NCBI GenBank assembly: GCA_037127915.1
Contig: JBAXXL010000008.1
Coordinates: 44,502-108,501, forward strand
Direction of reading: 5' to 3'
Length of the DNA: 64,000 bases
From: JBAXXL01 sp037127915
GTDB lineage: Bacteria; Bacteroidota; Ignavibacteria; Kapaibacteriales; UBA2268
The translations under genes and the position numbers were made by a program. This document shows positions 36,519-45,320 of the stretch, piece by piece. The notes below the pieces were generated by a model. The model was not told where the DNA came from, made no database searches, and worked only from the letters and a program-made list of their open reading frames with translations. How positions within the stretch are numbered: position 1 is the first letter of the stretch; every line of letters begins with the position of its first letter.

Positions 36519-36557
36519 AGCTCATTATAAGACGTCTAAAGTCTTTTATGTTGAGCT
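36519..36557 (+). terminator. possible terminator hairpin
   Basis: AGCTCA (36519-36524) pairs with TGAGCT (36552-36557), with an inner AAGAC/GTCTT stem, followed by AAAATATTATTTT. The structure is interrupted and the T-run poor, so confidence is limited. Confidence 0.4.
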
Positions 36558-36668
36558 AAAATATTATTTTAATGTTTCAAAAAGCAATAATTTTAAAGAT
36601 TAAAATAGTAATGAAATAATCTAAGCCAGAAATTTAGTTATTTAGTATAAATAAAAGAGGTAAAATTT

Positions 36669-37100
36669 ATGTTCAATCTTGCTCACATCCATCCTATGTT
36701 TGTGCATTTTCCTATTGCTTTGCTAATGGTAGGTTTTTTAGCAGATACTGCGTTCTTGTTCATCAAAAAAGAAAAGTGTTTGTCGAAAACCGGATTTTAT
36801 TTATTAATTCTCGGAACCTTAGCGGCTTTGGTAGCTTTCTTATCCGGTAGTTTTCTAACTAACCATCCTACAAGCGGAAGTATTTTCCCTATATTTGAAA
36901 ACCATGAAACTTTTGCTCTATTCACCTTAATAGCAGCAGTTCTTACTTTAACTGTTCGAATCTATGTCGTTGCAACTAAAAAAGAAGAAACAAAATTAAA
37001 ATGGTTGGTGTATGTTTTATATGCTATAACAGCATGTTTTGTCAGTATAACCGGCTTCCTCGGTGGAAGTATGGTATATGATTTTATGTTGTCGATTTAA
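36669..37100 (+). CDS. DUF2231-family membrane protein
   Basis: 143 aa with four helices. 'IHPMFVHFPIALLMVGFLAD' is the DUF2231 signature, with two conserved His that may bind haem or metal; a further His lies in 'FENHETFALF'. AGAGG lies 10-12 bases upstream of the ATG. The rubrerythrin gene follows within 40 bases, suggesting a shared redox or stress role, which is inferred. Confidence 0.8.
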   Translation: MFNLAHIHPMFVHFPIALLMVGFLADTAFLFIKKEKCLSKTGFYLLILGTLAALVAFLSGSFLTNHPTSGSIFPIFENHETFALFTLIAAVLTLTVRIYVVATKKEETKLKWLVYVLYAITACFVSITGFLGGSMVYDFMLSI

Positions 37101-37140
37101 GACAAAAATTATTTATTTTTTTACAATTTTCGAGGTACAA

Positions 37141-37767
37141 ATGAAAAAGTATTTATTATTAATTGCAATGATAGCGTTTACAGGTATATTTATCGCATGT
37201 AACACTAATAAACCAACAAAAACAATTGAAAATTTAACTTCCGCATTCAATGGCGAATCAACAGCAAGTGCTAAATATGCCGCTTTTGCGGATAGAGCTA
37301 AAGCCGAAGGATTTGATACTGTTGCCATTATGTTTAGGGCAACTTCTAAAGCAGAAGCAATACACGCAGAGAACCACAAAAAAATATTAGCAAAACTTGG
37401 TGTTGTTATTGACAAACCAACATTAGGTAAATTTGAAGTAAAAACAACTCAAGAAAACCTTTTGGATGCTATTAAAGGTGAAGATTACGAAATTAGCACA
37501 ATGTATCCCGACTTTATTAAAACCGCCGGTATTGAAAAATCACCTGACGCAATTAAATCATTTACATGGGCTTGGGATACAGAAAAGAAACACAAAGATT
37601 TTTATCAAAAAGCTTTCGATTGCATAAGTAAAACAAGCGGTGAAAAATTATTACCTGCTGAATGGTACGTCTGCCCTATCTGCGGCAATACTTATGATAT
37701 TGGCAGTGTCAAAGAAGCATGCGATTTCTGTATGACTCCAAAATCAAAATTTGTTGAATTTAAATAA
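37141..37767 (+). CDS. rubrerythrin with lipoprotein signal
   Basis: 208 aa. Rubrerythrins reduce peroxide using a diiron site and a rubredoxin-like iron. Diiron ligands appear in 'FNGESTASAKY', 'AEAIHAENH' (ExxH), 'GEDYEISTMYPDF' and 'DTEKKHKDF' (ExxH). The C-terminal iron site is 'CPICGNTYD...CDFC'. The ATG at 37141 is set by GAGG at 37132-37135. It gives the leader 'MKKYLLLIAMIAFTGIFIAC', a clear lipobox, so the protein should be exported and membrane-anchored; most rubrerythrins are cytoplasmic. Confidence 0.9.
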   Translation: MKKYLLLIAMIAFTGIFIACNTNKPTKTIENLTSAFNGESTASAKYAAFADRAKAEGFDTVAIMFRATSKAEAIHAENHKKILAKLGVVIDKPTLGKFEVKTTQENLLDAIKGEDYEISTMYPDFIKTAGIEKSPDAIKSFTWAWDTEKKHKDFYQKAFDCISKTSGEKLLPAEWYVCPICGNTYDIGSVKEACDFCMTPKSKFVEFK

Positions 37768-37974
37768 TTTGGCTTTTATTTTTTTTAATTTTTAATTTTA
37801 AAATTCGTTCTTTTGATAATTTGTCTGAAATTAAATTCTCATCCAATAATAATTAATTAAAACTAATATGCAATAAACTGCATTCGACGATTTATTAATT
37901 ATTTTTAGACTGGTCAAAACTATTATAATAAGATATATTTAAATAGATTTGGTCGAATATTTAGAGGTTTTTTT

Positions 37975-39177
37975 ATGAGAAATATCAACAAATTATTATT
38001 ATTGATTGCATTCCTTGTGTTTGCATCAAATTCTCTCTTTGCTTATGATAAAGAGATTACTCTAGGTATTGGTGGCGGTTTAAACCGGCCAATAAACGAA
38101 GCCTTCGACGCGGAACGATCAAATGGACCAGCTTTTGGTATTTTTGGTCTATATACAAATGGGATAGGATACGGATTGACCCCCGAGGTTAACGTATCCT
38201 ATTTTATTGAGCAATCCAAAATACTAGGTTACCACACCGAATATAAAACAAATACTTTAACTGCAGATTTACGTTTAAGATATTATCCGTTAAATAAGAA
38301 GCAATTTGCGCCTTATCTCTTTGGCGGTATTGGTATGATTAATTGGACAGTCATTAATATGCCTGGACAAACCGCAATACCTTCGGCTATGTCGATGGAC
38401 AATCCTCCAAAAGAAACCGGTACCAGTGGCTATTTCCCTTTAGGTATTGGTTTGACCCATTTCTTTACCAGCTCTATTGGTGTTGATTTAAATCTTGGTT
38501 TAAATTTAACTTTAACCGATAATTTAAATCCTGTGCATGATGGAATCAACGACGGTCATTGGCTCGGTAAGATTTCTGTATTAATAAGATTACTAGAAAT
38601 TAAATCCGATCTTGATGGTGATGGTTTAATTGATGAAGAAGAAGCTAGATTAGGCACTGACCCTCTCAATCCTGATACCGACGGGGATGGATTACTTGAT
38701 GGCGAAGAAGTTTATACATACAAAACAGACCCTAAGGATAAAGATACTGATGATGGAGGTATTAATGACGGAGCAGAGGTTCTGCATGGCACTAATCCAT
38801 TAGACCCTGATGACGATATTTTATGTATCAGTCTTGGGGAGAAAATTATTGTTCGAGGTATCCAATTTGAAACTGGAAAAACTGATTTAAGCCCAACTTC
38901 AGAAAGAACATTAGGATTTGTTTTGAAAGCATTACAAACTGGAGATAATATTGAACTCCAAATTGTTGGCCATACTGATGATATAGGAACTATCGAATTC
39001 AATCTAGTATTATCACAAGATAGAGCTGATGTTGTTAAAAACTGGCTTGTAACTCGTGGTGTCGATCCTAAACGTCTCGCAACACGTGGTGCTGGGTTCA
39101 ATGAACCATTAGTATTAAACAGTGATGATGCGAACCGTGCAATCAATCGTAGAGTTGAATTTACAAGAACAAAATAA
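37975..39177 (+). CDS. OmpA-family outer-membrane protein with TSP3 repeats, copy 1
   Basis: 400 aa, the longest of the four. Signal peptide 'MRNINKLLLLIAFLVFASNS...', then an eight-strand-like barrel (~25-205), TSP3 Ca2+ repeats ('DLDGDGLIDEEEARLGTDP', 'DTDGDGLLDGEEVY', 'DTDDGGINDGAEV') and an OmpA domain (~285-400) with 'VGHTDDIGTIEFNLVLSQDR' and 'NRRVEFTRTK', whose Asp and Arg bind diaminopimelate of peptidoglycan. It should link the outer membrane to the wall. AGAGG leads the start. Confidence 0.9.
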   Translation: MRNINKLLLLIAFLVFASNSLFAYDKEITLGIGGGLNRPINEAFDAERSNGPAFGIFGLYTNGIGYGLTPEVNVSYFIEQSKILGYHTEYKTNTLTADLRLRYYPLNKKQFAPYLFGGIGMINWTVINMPGQTAIPSAMSMDNPPKETGTSGYFPLGIGLTHFFTSSIGVDLNLGLNLTLTDNLNPVHDGINDGHWLGKISVLIRLLEIKSDLDGDGLIDEEEARLGTDPLNPDTDGDGLLDGEEVYTYKTDPKDKDTDDGGINDGAEVLHGTNPLDPDDDILCISLGEKIIVRGIQFETGKTDLSPTSERTLGFVLKALQTGDNIELQIVGHTDDIGTIEFNLVLSQDRADVVKNWLVTRGVDPKRLATRGAGFNEPLVLNSDDANRAINRRVEFTRTK

Positions 39178-39186
39178 ACTCATTTT

Positions 39187-39217
39187 GCAGGTAGAATAAC
39201 ATTCTACCTGCTTTTTT
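39187..39217 (+). terminator. terminator after OmpA copy 1
   Basis: 11-bp stem GCAGGTAGAAT / ATTCTACCTGC, loop AAC, then T-run. Confidence 0.95.
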
Positions 39218-39317
39218 AATATAGAAATTACATTTAATCACATACAAAATATTATAAAAAATCTAATATGTTATTGAAATATCAATACATTTTTTTAATT
39301 TTTCATTTGAGGTTTTT

Positions 39318-40424
39318 ATGAAAAGTATTCATAAATTATTCATTGTTATTGCCATTATTGGCAGTATTTCCACAACCGCCTATTCCTACGAAAAAGACAT
39401 TACTGTAGGTCTCGGGTATGGTTTAAATCAATTCACTTATACTGATTATTTTGGTGTTGAAAATAAGTATGAAGGGACTTTAGGAAGTATTTTCGCACTT
39501 TATACAAATGGATTAGGAAATGGATTCACTCCTGAAATCTGTTTTACTACACATTTTAACAAATCGTATAATACAGATTTTGTTTATAAAACGTATGCAA
39601 TTGATGCAAAGGTACGTTACTACCCTTTCGATCAAAAAAAATTGGCGCCGTATGCATTCGTTGGTTTAGGCTATAATATTTGGGATGACCATTTTGCAGA
39701 TGCAAAAAACGTTTATATTCCAGTTGGTGTGGGTATAACCCACTTTTTCACACAGGTAGTAGGTGCAGATTTAAATGTTGGTTATAACATAGTCGATCCT
39801 AATGTGTTGTTTGGCAAATTTTCAATATTATTCAGGGTAGCAAATTTCGCTAAAGATGCTGACGGTGATGGTCTCTCCGATGCAGATGAAGCCAAATATG
39901 GCACTAATCCTAATAAACCGGATACTGATAATGACGGTTTATTAGATGGAAAAGAAGTTCACAGATACAAAACTGACCCTAAAATTAAAGATACCGACGA
40001 TGGCGGTATTTCGGATGGTGCAGAAGTACTTCATGGCACTGATCCTTTAGACCCTGATGACGATATTCTTTGCATAAATGTCGGTGAGAAGATATTGGTC
40101 CGTAATATGCTATTTGAAACCGGAAAAAGTACACTGAGTCCAACTTCAGAAAGAACATTAGGTTTCACTTTGAAAGCTATGCAATCAAAAGATAATATTG
40201 AACTCCAAATTGTTGGTAATACCGATGATGTTGGAACTCAAGAGTTTAATCAAAAATTATCTCAAGATAGAGCTGATGCTGTTAAAAAATGGCTGGTTAG
40301 CCGCGGAGTTGAAGATTCACGTCTAACAACTCGTGGTGCAAGCTTTAATGAACCATTAGTTTCCAACACAAGTGATGAAAATCGCCAACGCAACCGTAGG
40401 GTTGAAATTTATAGAACTAAATAG
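39318..40424 (+). CDS. OmpA-family outer-membrane protein with TSP3 repeats, copy 2
   Basis: 368 aa, same architecture. The barrel is shorter than in copy 1 and lacks its Pro/Met-rich loop. TSP3 repeats 'DADGDGLSDADEAKYGTNP', 'DTDNDGLLDGKEVH' and 'DTDDGGISDGAEV' run into 'LHGTDPLDPDDDIL', near-identical to copy 1. In the OmpA domain the usual 'GHTDD' reads 'GNTDD'; the peptidoglycan-binding Asp and Arg are kept. Confidence 0.9.
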   Translation: MKSIHKLFIVIAIIGSISTTAYSYEKDITVGLGYGLNQFTYTDYFGVENKYEGTLGSIFALYTNGLGNGFTPEICFTTHFNKSYNTDFVYKTYAIDAKVRYYPFDQKKLAPYAFVGLGYNIWDDHFADAKNVYIPVGVGITHFFTQVVGADLNVGYNIVDPNVLFGKFSILFRVANFAKDADGDGLSDADEAKYGTNPNKPDTDNDGLLDGKEVHRYKTDPKIKDTDDGGISDGAEVLHGTDPLDPDDDILCINVGEKILVRNMLFETGKSTLSPTSERTLGFTLKAMQSKDNIELQIVGNTDDVGTQEFNQKLSQDRADAVKKWLVSRGVEDSRLTTRGASFNEPLVSNTSDENRQRNRRVEIYRTK

Positions 40425-40445
40425 TTATTTTAGTTAATCCAACCG

Positions 40446-40478
40446 AAAAGCAGAAATTTACATTTCTGCTTTTTTTTT
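40446..40478 (+). terminator. terminator after OmpA copy 2
   Basis: 12-bp stem AAAAGCAGAAAT / ATTTCTGCTTTT, loop TTAC, then T-run. Confidence 0.95.
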
Positions 40479-40496
40479 GTCTGGTGAGTAAATATT

Positions 40497-40528
40497 TTTG
40501 GTTATATAAAAAAAAAATATTAATTTCG
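40497..40528 (+). promoter_or_regulatory. Bacteroidetes-type promoter for OmpA copy 3
   Basis: TTTG at 40497-40500, exactly 20 bases, then TAATTTCG at 40521-40528 (seven of eight). It leaves a ~90-base leader before the ATG. Confidence 0.6.
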
Positions 40529-40622
40529 TTTAAGATATTATTAACTAATAGTTTTATTAAATTTCATTAATATTTCTAATATTGATTTTTTTAATTTTTT
40601 TAATTTTTATTTTGAGGTTTTT

Positions 40623-41729
40623 ATGAAGAGTATTTACAAATTATTCATTATTATTGCCTTTTTTGGCATAGCTACAACATCAGCTTATTCCTACGAAAAA
40701 GATATTTGTATTGGCGTAGGATTGGGCTATTATTCATTCGATTACAGCTATAATGATTATTATGGTTATAGTTATACTGATACTTATACTGGAGGTTTAG
40801 GAAGTATTTTTGGTATATTCACAAATGGGTTTGGAAATAAAATCACTCCTGAATTATGCTTAAATTCCTATGTTGGTGAAGTATATAATACTTATAGTGC
40901 CGATTTCAAAGTTAGATATTATCCGTGGGCACAAAAAAAATTAGCACTTTATGGATTTGCCGGTTTAGGATATTATAGTTGGGATTCATATTATTCGACA
41001 GCAAAACCCCTATATTTACCTGTAGGTGTTGGTGTAACCCACTTCTTTACTCCTAAATTTGGTTTGGATTTCAATCTTGGGTACAATATATCATCAACAA
41101 ATATCACTGTTGGTAAATTATCTGCGCTTTTTAGAGTTGCAAGTTGGGGTGGTGACCCCGATTCTGATGGTGATGGACTTACCGACACCGAAGAAGCAAA
41201 ATACGGAACTGACCGGAACAATCCTGATACCGACAACGATGGACTTTTAGATGGTAAAGAAGTACATAAGTACAAAACCAATCCAAAAGATAAAGATACT
41301 GATAATGGAGGAATTACCGACGGGATGGAAGTTAATCGAGGTTCAGATCCATTGGATAAAGACGATGATATTCTTAGTATCAATATCGGTGATAAGCTAA
41401 TTTTGCGCGGTATCGAATTCGAAACCGGCAAATATGACATAACCCCACGATCGGAACGTATTTTAGGTTTTGCATTAAAAGCTTTAAAAGCAGGTGACGA
41501 TATGGAAATTGAAATTTGTGGTCATACGGATGATGTTGGTAAATTACAGGATAATATTAAACTATCTTTAGATCGAGCAAATTCTGTTAAAAAATGGTTT
41601 GTCAGTCGTGGCATTGACGGCTCAAGACTAACTACCAGAGGTGCTGGACCAAATGAACCAATGGTACCAAATACAAGCGATGAAAACCGCCAGCGCAATC
41701 GTAGAGTTGAATTCCATAGAACTAAATAA
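40623..41729 (+). CDS. OmpA-family outer-membrane protein with TSP3 repeats, copy 3
   Basis: 368 aa, same domain order. The barrel is very rich in Tyr ('YSYNDYYGYSYTDTYTGG'). TSP3 repeats are 'DSDGDGLTDTEEAKYGTD' and 'DTDNDGLLDGKEVHKYKT'. The OmpA domain carries 'ICGHTDDVGKLQDN' and 'NRRVEFHRTK'. It shares 'LSINIGDKLILRGIEFE' with copy 4 rather than copies 1-2, suggesting that 3 and 4 are the closest pair. Confidence 0.9.
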   Translation: MKSIYKLFIIIAFFGIATTSAYSYEKDICIGVGLGYYSFDYSYNDYYGYSYTDTYTGGLGSIFGIFTNGFGNKITPELCLNSYVGEVYNTYSADFKVRYYPWAQKKLALYGFAGLGYYSWDSYYSTAKPLYLPVGVGVTHFFTPKFGLDFNLGYNISSTNITVGKLSALFRVASWGGDPDSDGDGLTDTEEAKYGTDRNNPDTDNDGLLDGKEVHKYKTNPKDKDTDNGGITDGMEVNRGSDPLDKDDDILSINIGDKLILRGIEFETGKYDITPRSERILGFALKALKAGDDMEIEICGHTDDVGKLQDNIKLSLDRANSVKKWFVSRGIDGSRLTTRGAGPNEPMVPNTSDENRQRNRRVEFHRTK

Positions 41730-41759
41730 AACCAAGTTAAACATTTATTTTTATTAATT

Positions 41760-41787
41760 AGGTAGAATTATAATTCTACCTTTTTTT
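41760..41787 (+). terminator. terminator after OmpA copy 3
   Basis: 9-bp stem AGGTAGAAT / ATTCTACCT, loop TATA, then T-run. Confidence 0.93.
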
Positions 41788-41892
41788 ATAATAAAAAAAA
41801 ATATTAATTTACATAAAATTCTAAATTAATTTTTCCTAAGTATGATAATGATATCTTAATATAGTCTTATTATTTTCCCATAAGAGGTTTTT

Positions 41893-42969
41893 ATGAAAAG
41901 CATTTACAAATTATTCATCATTATTGCCATATTCGGCTTTACAACAACATCGTCTTATTCTTACGAAAAGGATATTTGTTTAGGTGCAGGTCTTGGTCGA
42001 TTCACAGTTCAGAAGGATGCGGATTACAATAAATTCAGTGGTGGCTTAATAAATTTCTATGCCATCGGAACCAATATCTTCGGAAAGGGATATACACCTG
42101 AAATTGGTGTTTCTTCACTATTTAATACAAACGGTGATTATTTGAATTCCATTGAAGCAAAATTGCGTTATTACCCTTGGACTCACAAAAAATTTGCGCT
42201 CTATGGATTTATTGGTTTAGGATATTTTACTGATACAACTGATATTGTCACCCCTGTATATTTACCGGTAGGTCTTGGTTTGACGCACTTTTTTACTGAA
42301 AAAGTCGGAGCAGATTTGAGCGTAGGTTACAATGTATCTTCACCAATCATTTTTGTGGCTAAATTATCGGTATTATTCAGAGTACTTAGTTTTACGAAAG
42401 ACTCTGACAAAGATGGCATAACTGATGGGGATGAATCTAAATATGGCACTGACCCAAACAATCCTGATACTGATGGCGATGGCTTATTGGACGGTAAAGA
42501 AGTAAACAAGTATAAAACAGATCCAAAAAATAAAGATACTGATGCTGGCGGAATATCGGATGGTATCGAAGTTAGCAGAAATTCCGACCCGTTAGATAAG
42601 GATGATGATATTTTAAGTATCAATATTGGTGAAAAGCTCATTTTGCGTGGTATTGAATTTGATCTGGGCAAATCAGAAATTACTCCAAGTTCTGAGCGAA
42701 TTTTGGGATTCGCATATAAAGCCTTAGAAGCCGGTGAGAATATGGAAATAGAAATTTGTGGACATACCGATGATTTAGGAAAGATTACAGATAATGACAA
42801 ACTTTCCTTAGAAAGGGCTAATGCAGTGAAGAAATGGTTCGTAAGCAGAGGAATTAATTCTTCCAGAATTTCAACACGGGGAGCTGGTTCTCGAGAACCT
42901 CTTGTACCAAATACTACTGATGAAAACCGCCAGCGCAACCGCAGAGTTGAATTTTATAGAACCAAATAG
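41893..42969 (+). CDS. OmpA-family outer-membrane protein with TSP3 repeats, copy 4
   Basis: 358 aa, same domain order. TSP3 repeats are 'DSDKDGITDGDESKYGTD' and 'DTDGDGLLDGKEVNKYKT'. The OmpA domain has 'ICGHTDDLGKITDN' and 'NRRVEFYRTK'. Convergent with the Ehr-like operon, separated by a terminator that overlaps the operon's last codon. Confidence 0.9.
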   Translation: MKSIYKLFIIIAIFGFTTTSSYSYEKDICLGAGLGRFTVQKDADYNKFSGGLINFYAIGTNIFGKGYTPEIGVSSLFNTNGDYLNSIEAKLRYYPWTHKKFALYGFIGLGYFTDTTDIVTPVYLPVGLGLTHFFTEKVGADLSVGYNVSSPIIFVAKLSVLFRVLSFTKDSDKDGITDGDESKYGTDPNNPDTDGDGLLDGKEVNKYKTDPKNKDTDAGGISDGIEVSRNSDPLDKDDDILSINIGEKLILRGIEFDLGKSEITPSSERILGFAYKALEAGENMEIEICGHTDDLGKITDNDKLSLERANAVKKWFVSRGINSSRISTRGAGSREPLVPNTTDENRQRNRRVEFYRTK

Positions 42970-42994
42970 TATATCTAATTATTTGATATTGATC

Positions 42995-43027
42995 AAGGTA
43001 GGGTTGATATTTACTCTACCTTTTTTT
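42995..43027 (+). terminator. terminator after OmpA copy 4
   Basis: 10-bp stem AAGGTAGGGT / ACTCTACCTT (one G-T), then T-run that reaches the stop codon of the convergent gene. Confidence 0.88.
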
Positions 43028-43775
43028 ATTTTTTGTCGAACCAGTCTAAAATAGCATTAATAAATGTTAGCGGATGCGGTGGGCATCCCGGAATGAATAA
43101 ATCAATTTTATTTTCTGCTATAAATTTCCTATCAATATTATCTGAATTTTGGAAAATCCCGCCCGAAATGGCACAAGCACCATATAAAATAATTATTTTG
43201 GGATTTGGAACAGCAGTATAGCAAATCTCTGTAGCTTTTGCCATATTCTCTGTTAATGGTCCGGTGATTAAAATTCCGTCCGCATGGCGCGGTGAAGCAA
43301 CAAATTCAACGCCGTAACGCCCCATATCGAAGTTTACATTGCTTAGAGCATTCAGTTCCAGCTCACAACCATTACAACCGCCAGCGGAGATTTGTCGAAG
43401 TTTTAGAGATTTGCCAAAATAACTAATTATCTGCTTGGAAGCTTTTTCCGGTGTAATAGTTTTTGTTTCACTAGTTACATTTAATTTAGCACGATTATCA
43501 GTTCCTATACAGTATTCATTCGAAAAATTAATTATCTTTTCAGGACATACTTCTTGACATACTGGACAGAATACGCACAAACCTAAATCAATTGTAACCG
43601 GATTAAGACTTATAGCCTTTGTGGGGCAAGCTTCACGGCATACGGTACAACCATCGGGGCATTTCATTGCACTTATTTTTGGTAACCCACGGAATAATTG
43701 CGGTAATTTAGCATTCCGAACATCATGAATTATTGGATCACCTTGTAGTATTCTTAGTTTAATAGGTTCGAACAT
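43026..43775 (-). CDS. Ehr-like complex: ferredoxin-NuoB fusion (small subunit)
   Basis: 249 aa. The N-terminal third is a two-cluster ferredoxin (Cys 39, 43, 46, 50 and 67, 70, 73, 77), like NuoI/HyfH. The rest is a NuoB/HyfI-type small subunit with all four [4Fe-4S] ligands: Cys134 and Cys137 ('AGGCNGCELE', the CxxC of hydrogenase-type rather than the CC of complex I), Cys200 ('GACAISGG') and Cys230 ('IPGCPPHP'). Fusing the two roles in one chain is unusual. It is the last gene of the operon, 66 bases after the large subunit. Confidence 0.88.
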   Translation of the reverse strand: MFEPIKLRILQGDPIIHDVRNAKLPQLFRGLPKISAMKCPDGCTVCREACPTKAISLNPVTIDLGLCVFCPVCQEVCPEKIINFSNEYCIGTDNRAKLNVTSETKTITPEKASKQIISYFGKSLKLRQISAGGCNGCELELNALSNVNFDMGRYGVEFVASPRHADGILITGPLTENMAKATEICYTAVPNPKIIILYGACAISGGIFQNSDNIDRKFIAENKIDLFIPGCPPHPLTFINAILDWFDKK

Positions 43776-43841
43776 TGAAGTCCTTTAAGATAATAGTTTA
43801 ATATTGTTAAATATATATAAATTATAAATTAATTAGTATTG

Positions 43842-45320
43842 TTACAGATCATGACCTGAGTATGACAAATCAAAACTTTTATTACATAACGGGAAATCAG
43901 AGATAGCAGTTTTGTGCAATGCTAAACTCAATCCATACCAATTGTTAAATGATGGATCTTTAATTTTATATTGGCTGATCTCCCCTTTACCATTAGTAAT
44001 TACAGAATGAACAATTTCGCCTCGCCAGCCTTCTACCATAGAAATAATCATCGAGTTTGGTACAAAGTCTTGTAGTTCATTATCAATGTTTTCCGAAGGT
44101 AGATTTTCTAATTGTTCTAAAATGAACCGGATTGATTCACGTATTTCTAAAGTTCGTAGTCTAACTCTTGCAAAAACATCACCGGTTGGTAAAGAAATTT
44201 CCGATATCGGAAAATAGTGATAAGCGCCATAAGGATATTGTACTCTTGTATCTGATTCAAGACCACATGAGCGAGCTATCATTCCAACTAAACCAACAGA
44301 CTGGGCAAATTCCTTAGATACAACTCCGGTGCCGTCAAACCTTGTTATTGAACCTGAAGAAGATAATAAATAATTATTTATTATGTCAACATCGTGTTGC
44401 ACTTTCAGTAGCTTTGTCGTAATTTCCTGAATATTCTCATCATTTAAGTCAAACCGTACTCCGCCATATACTGATAATCCTCGACCAAAGCGCGAACCGC
44501 ATATACTGGCAAGACTATTAATAACCAATGTTCTTAATCTGCCATAAGAAGATGATATAATAGCAAAACCAATATCGTTAGCGACTCCGCCAAGACTTGC
44601 TAAGTGCATTGCAACCCTTTCAAGCTCCTCTGCTATTGTGCGGATTACTTGAGCGCGTAAGGTTACTGATGTTCTTGATAATCCTTCCACAGCCATGCAA
44701 TGGGCATTTGTATGACCAATCACAGTATCGCCGGTTATAGATTCAGCTAAAATAATTCTTTGATTTTGGTTAGCTTTCAACATCATTTCTTCTATGCCCC
44801 GATGTTGATATCCCAAATGGATTTCAAGGTTATAAACTAATTCACCGTGGCATTGAAATCTAAAATGCCCGGGTTCAATAACTCCCGCATGAATAGGCCC
44901 AACCGCTACTTCGTGTACTTCATCGCCTTTTAATTTATAAAATTCATAAGGTTGATTACCGTTAATAAGGCTTTGTTTTCTGACTGGTCTCAACCATGGA
45001 TGATTAATAAGTATATATCCGTAGTTTTCGGCTAATTCACATTCAAAGTAATTTGTTTGTGGATAACGATTGGCAAAACTTTCAAACTTAAGCTCTGTTT
45101 TTGGAAATTCACAAGCTATTATATGGATAGATGAAGACAATGCATCAGCAAATTGAGCGATTAATTTACAAGGAGTATTATTATCAATTGGGAACAATCC
45201 AATCATTCTGTAACCAGAGGATAAACCAATACTAACAGCATCAGACCAATCGTTTACATTTAAATATTCTATTTCAGCCAAACTTATAAGTTGACCATTT
45301 TGTACTTGGAGAGGTGTCAT
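43842..45320 (-). CDS. Ehr-like complex: NuoCD-type large subunit without intact NiFe site
   Basis: 492 aa, homologous to HyfG/HycE and NuoC-NuoD. The N-terminal NuoC part is followed by 'VGPIHAGVIEPGHFRFQCHG' and 'LGYQHRGIEEMM', classic group-4 hydrogenase/NuoD. The first CxxC of NiFe hydrogenases is replaced by Thr196-x-x-Thr199 ('ESITGDTVIGH'). The C-terminal DPCxxC is 'DFPLC', keeping only one Cys (479). So it should not bind NiFe; this is the mark of energy-converting-hydrogenase-related (Ehr) complexes. Four-base ATGA overlap with the upstream gene. Confidence 0.88.
   Translation of the reverse strand: MTPLQVQNGQLISLAEIEYLNVNDWSDAVSIGLSSGYRMIGLFPIDNNTPCKLIAQFADALSSSIHIIACEFPKTELKFESFANRYPQTNYFECELAENYGYILINHPWLRPVRKQSLINGNQPYEFYKLKGDEVHEVAVGPIHAGVIEPGHFRFQCHGELVYNLEIHLGYQHRGIEEMMLKANQNQRIILAESITGDTVIGHTNAHCMAVEGLSRTSVTLRAQVIRTIAEELERVAMHLASLGGVANDIGFAIISSSYGRLRTLVINSLASICGSRFGRGLSVYGGVRFDLNDENIQEITTKLLKVQHDVDIINNYLLSSSGSITRFDGTGVVSKEFAQSVGLVGMIARSCGLESDTRVQYPYGAYHYFPISEISLPTGDVFARVRLRTLEIRESIRFILEQLENLPSENIDNELQDFVPNSMIISMVEGWRGEIVHSVITNGKGEISQYKIKDPSFNNWYGLSLALHKTAISDFPLCNKSFDLSYSGHDL

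Larger units (their letters stand above)
37975..42969 (+). repeat. tandem array of four OmpA/thrombospondin-3 paralogous genes
   Basis: Four genes share the order signal peptide, small barrel, calcium-binding TSP3 repeats, OmpA domain. Copies 2-4 have nearly identical signal peptides (MKSIxKLFIxIAxxG), and all four have a conserved GAGGTTTTT leader just before the ATG. Each is followed by its own hairpin terminator, so they are likely transcribed separately. Confidence 0.9.

Noticed and set aside
42327..42938. 203-codon antisense frame in OmpA copy 4
   Set aside because: It is a shadow of the TSP3/OmpA coding repeats, and similar frames appear opposite copies 1 and 3.
37975..42969. CRISPR-like or satellite repeats suggested by recurring GATGGNGATGG and terminator motifs
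   Set aside because: The recurrences are TSP3 codons and four independent terminators, not equal-length repeats with spacers.
43842..45320. NiFe hydrogenase large subunit (H2-evolving hydrogenase-4)
   Set aside because: The overall fold matches, but the first CxxC is TxxT and the second has only one Cys, so NiFe cannot be held in the normal way; no maturation genes are near.
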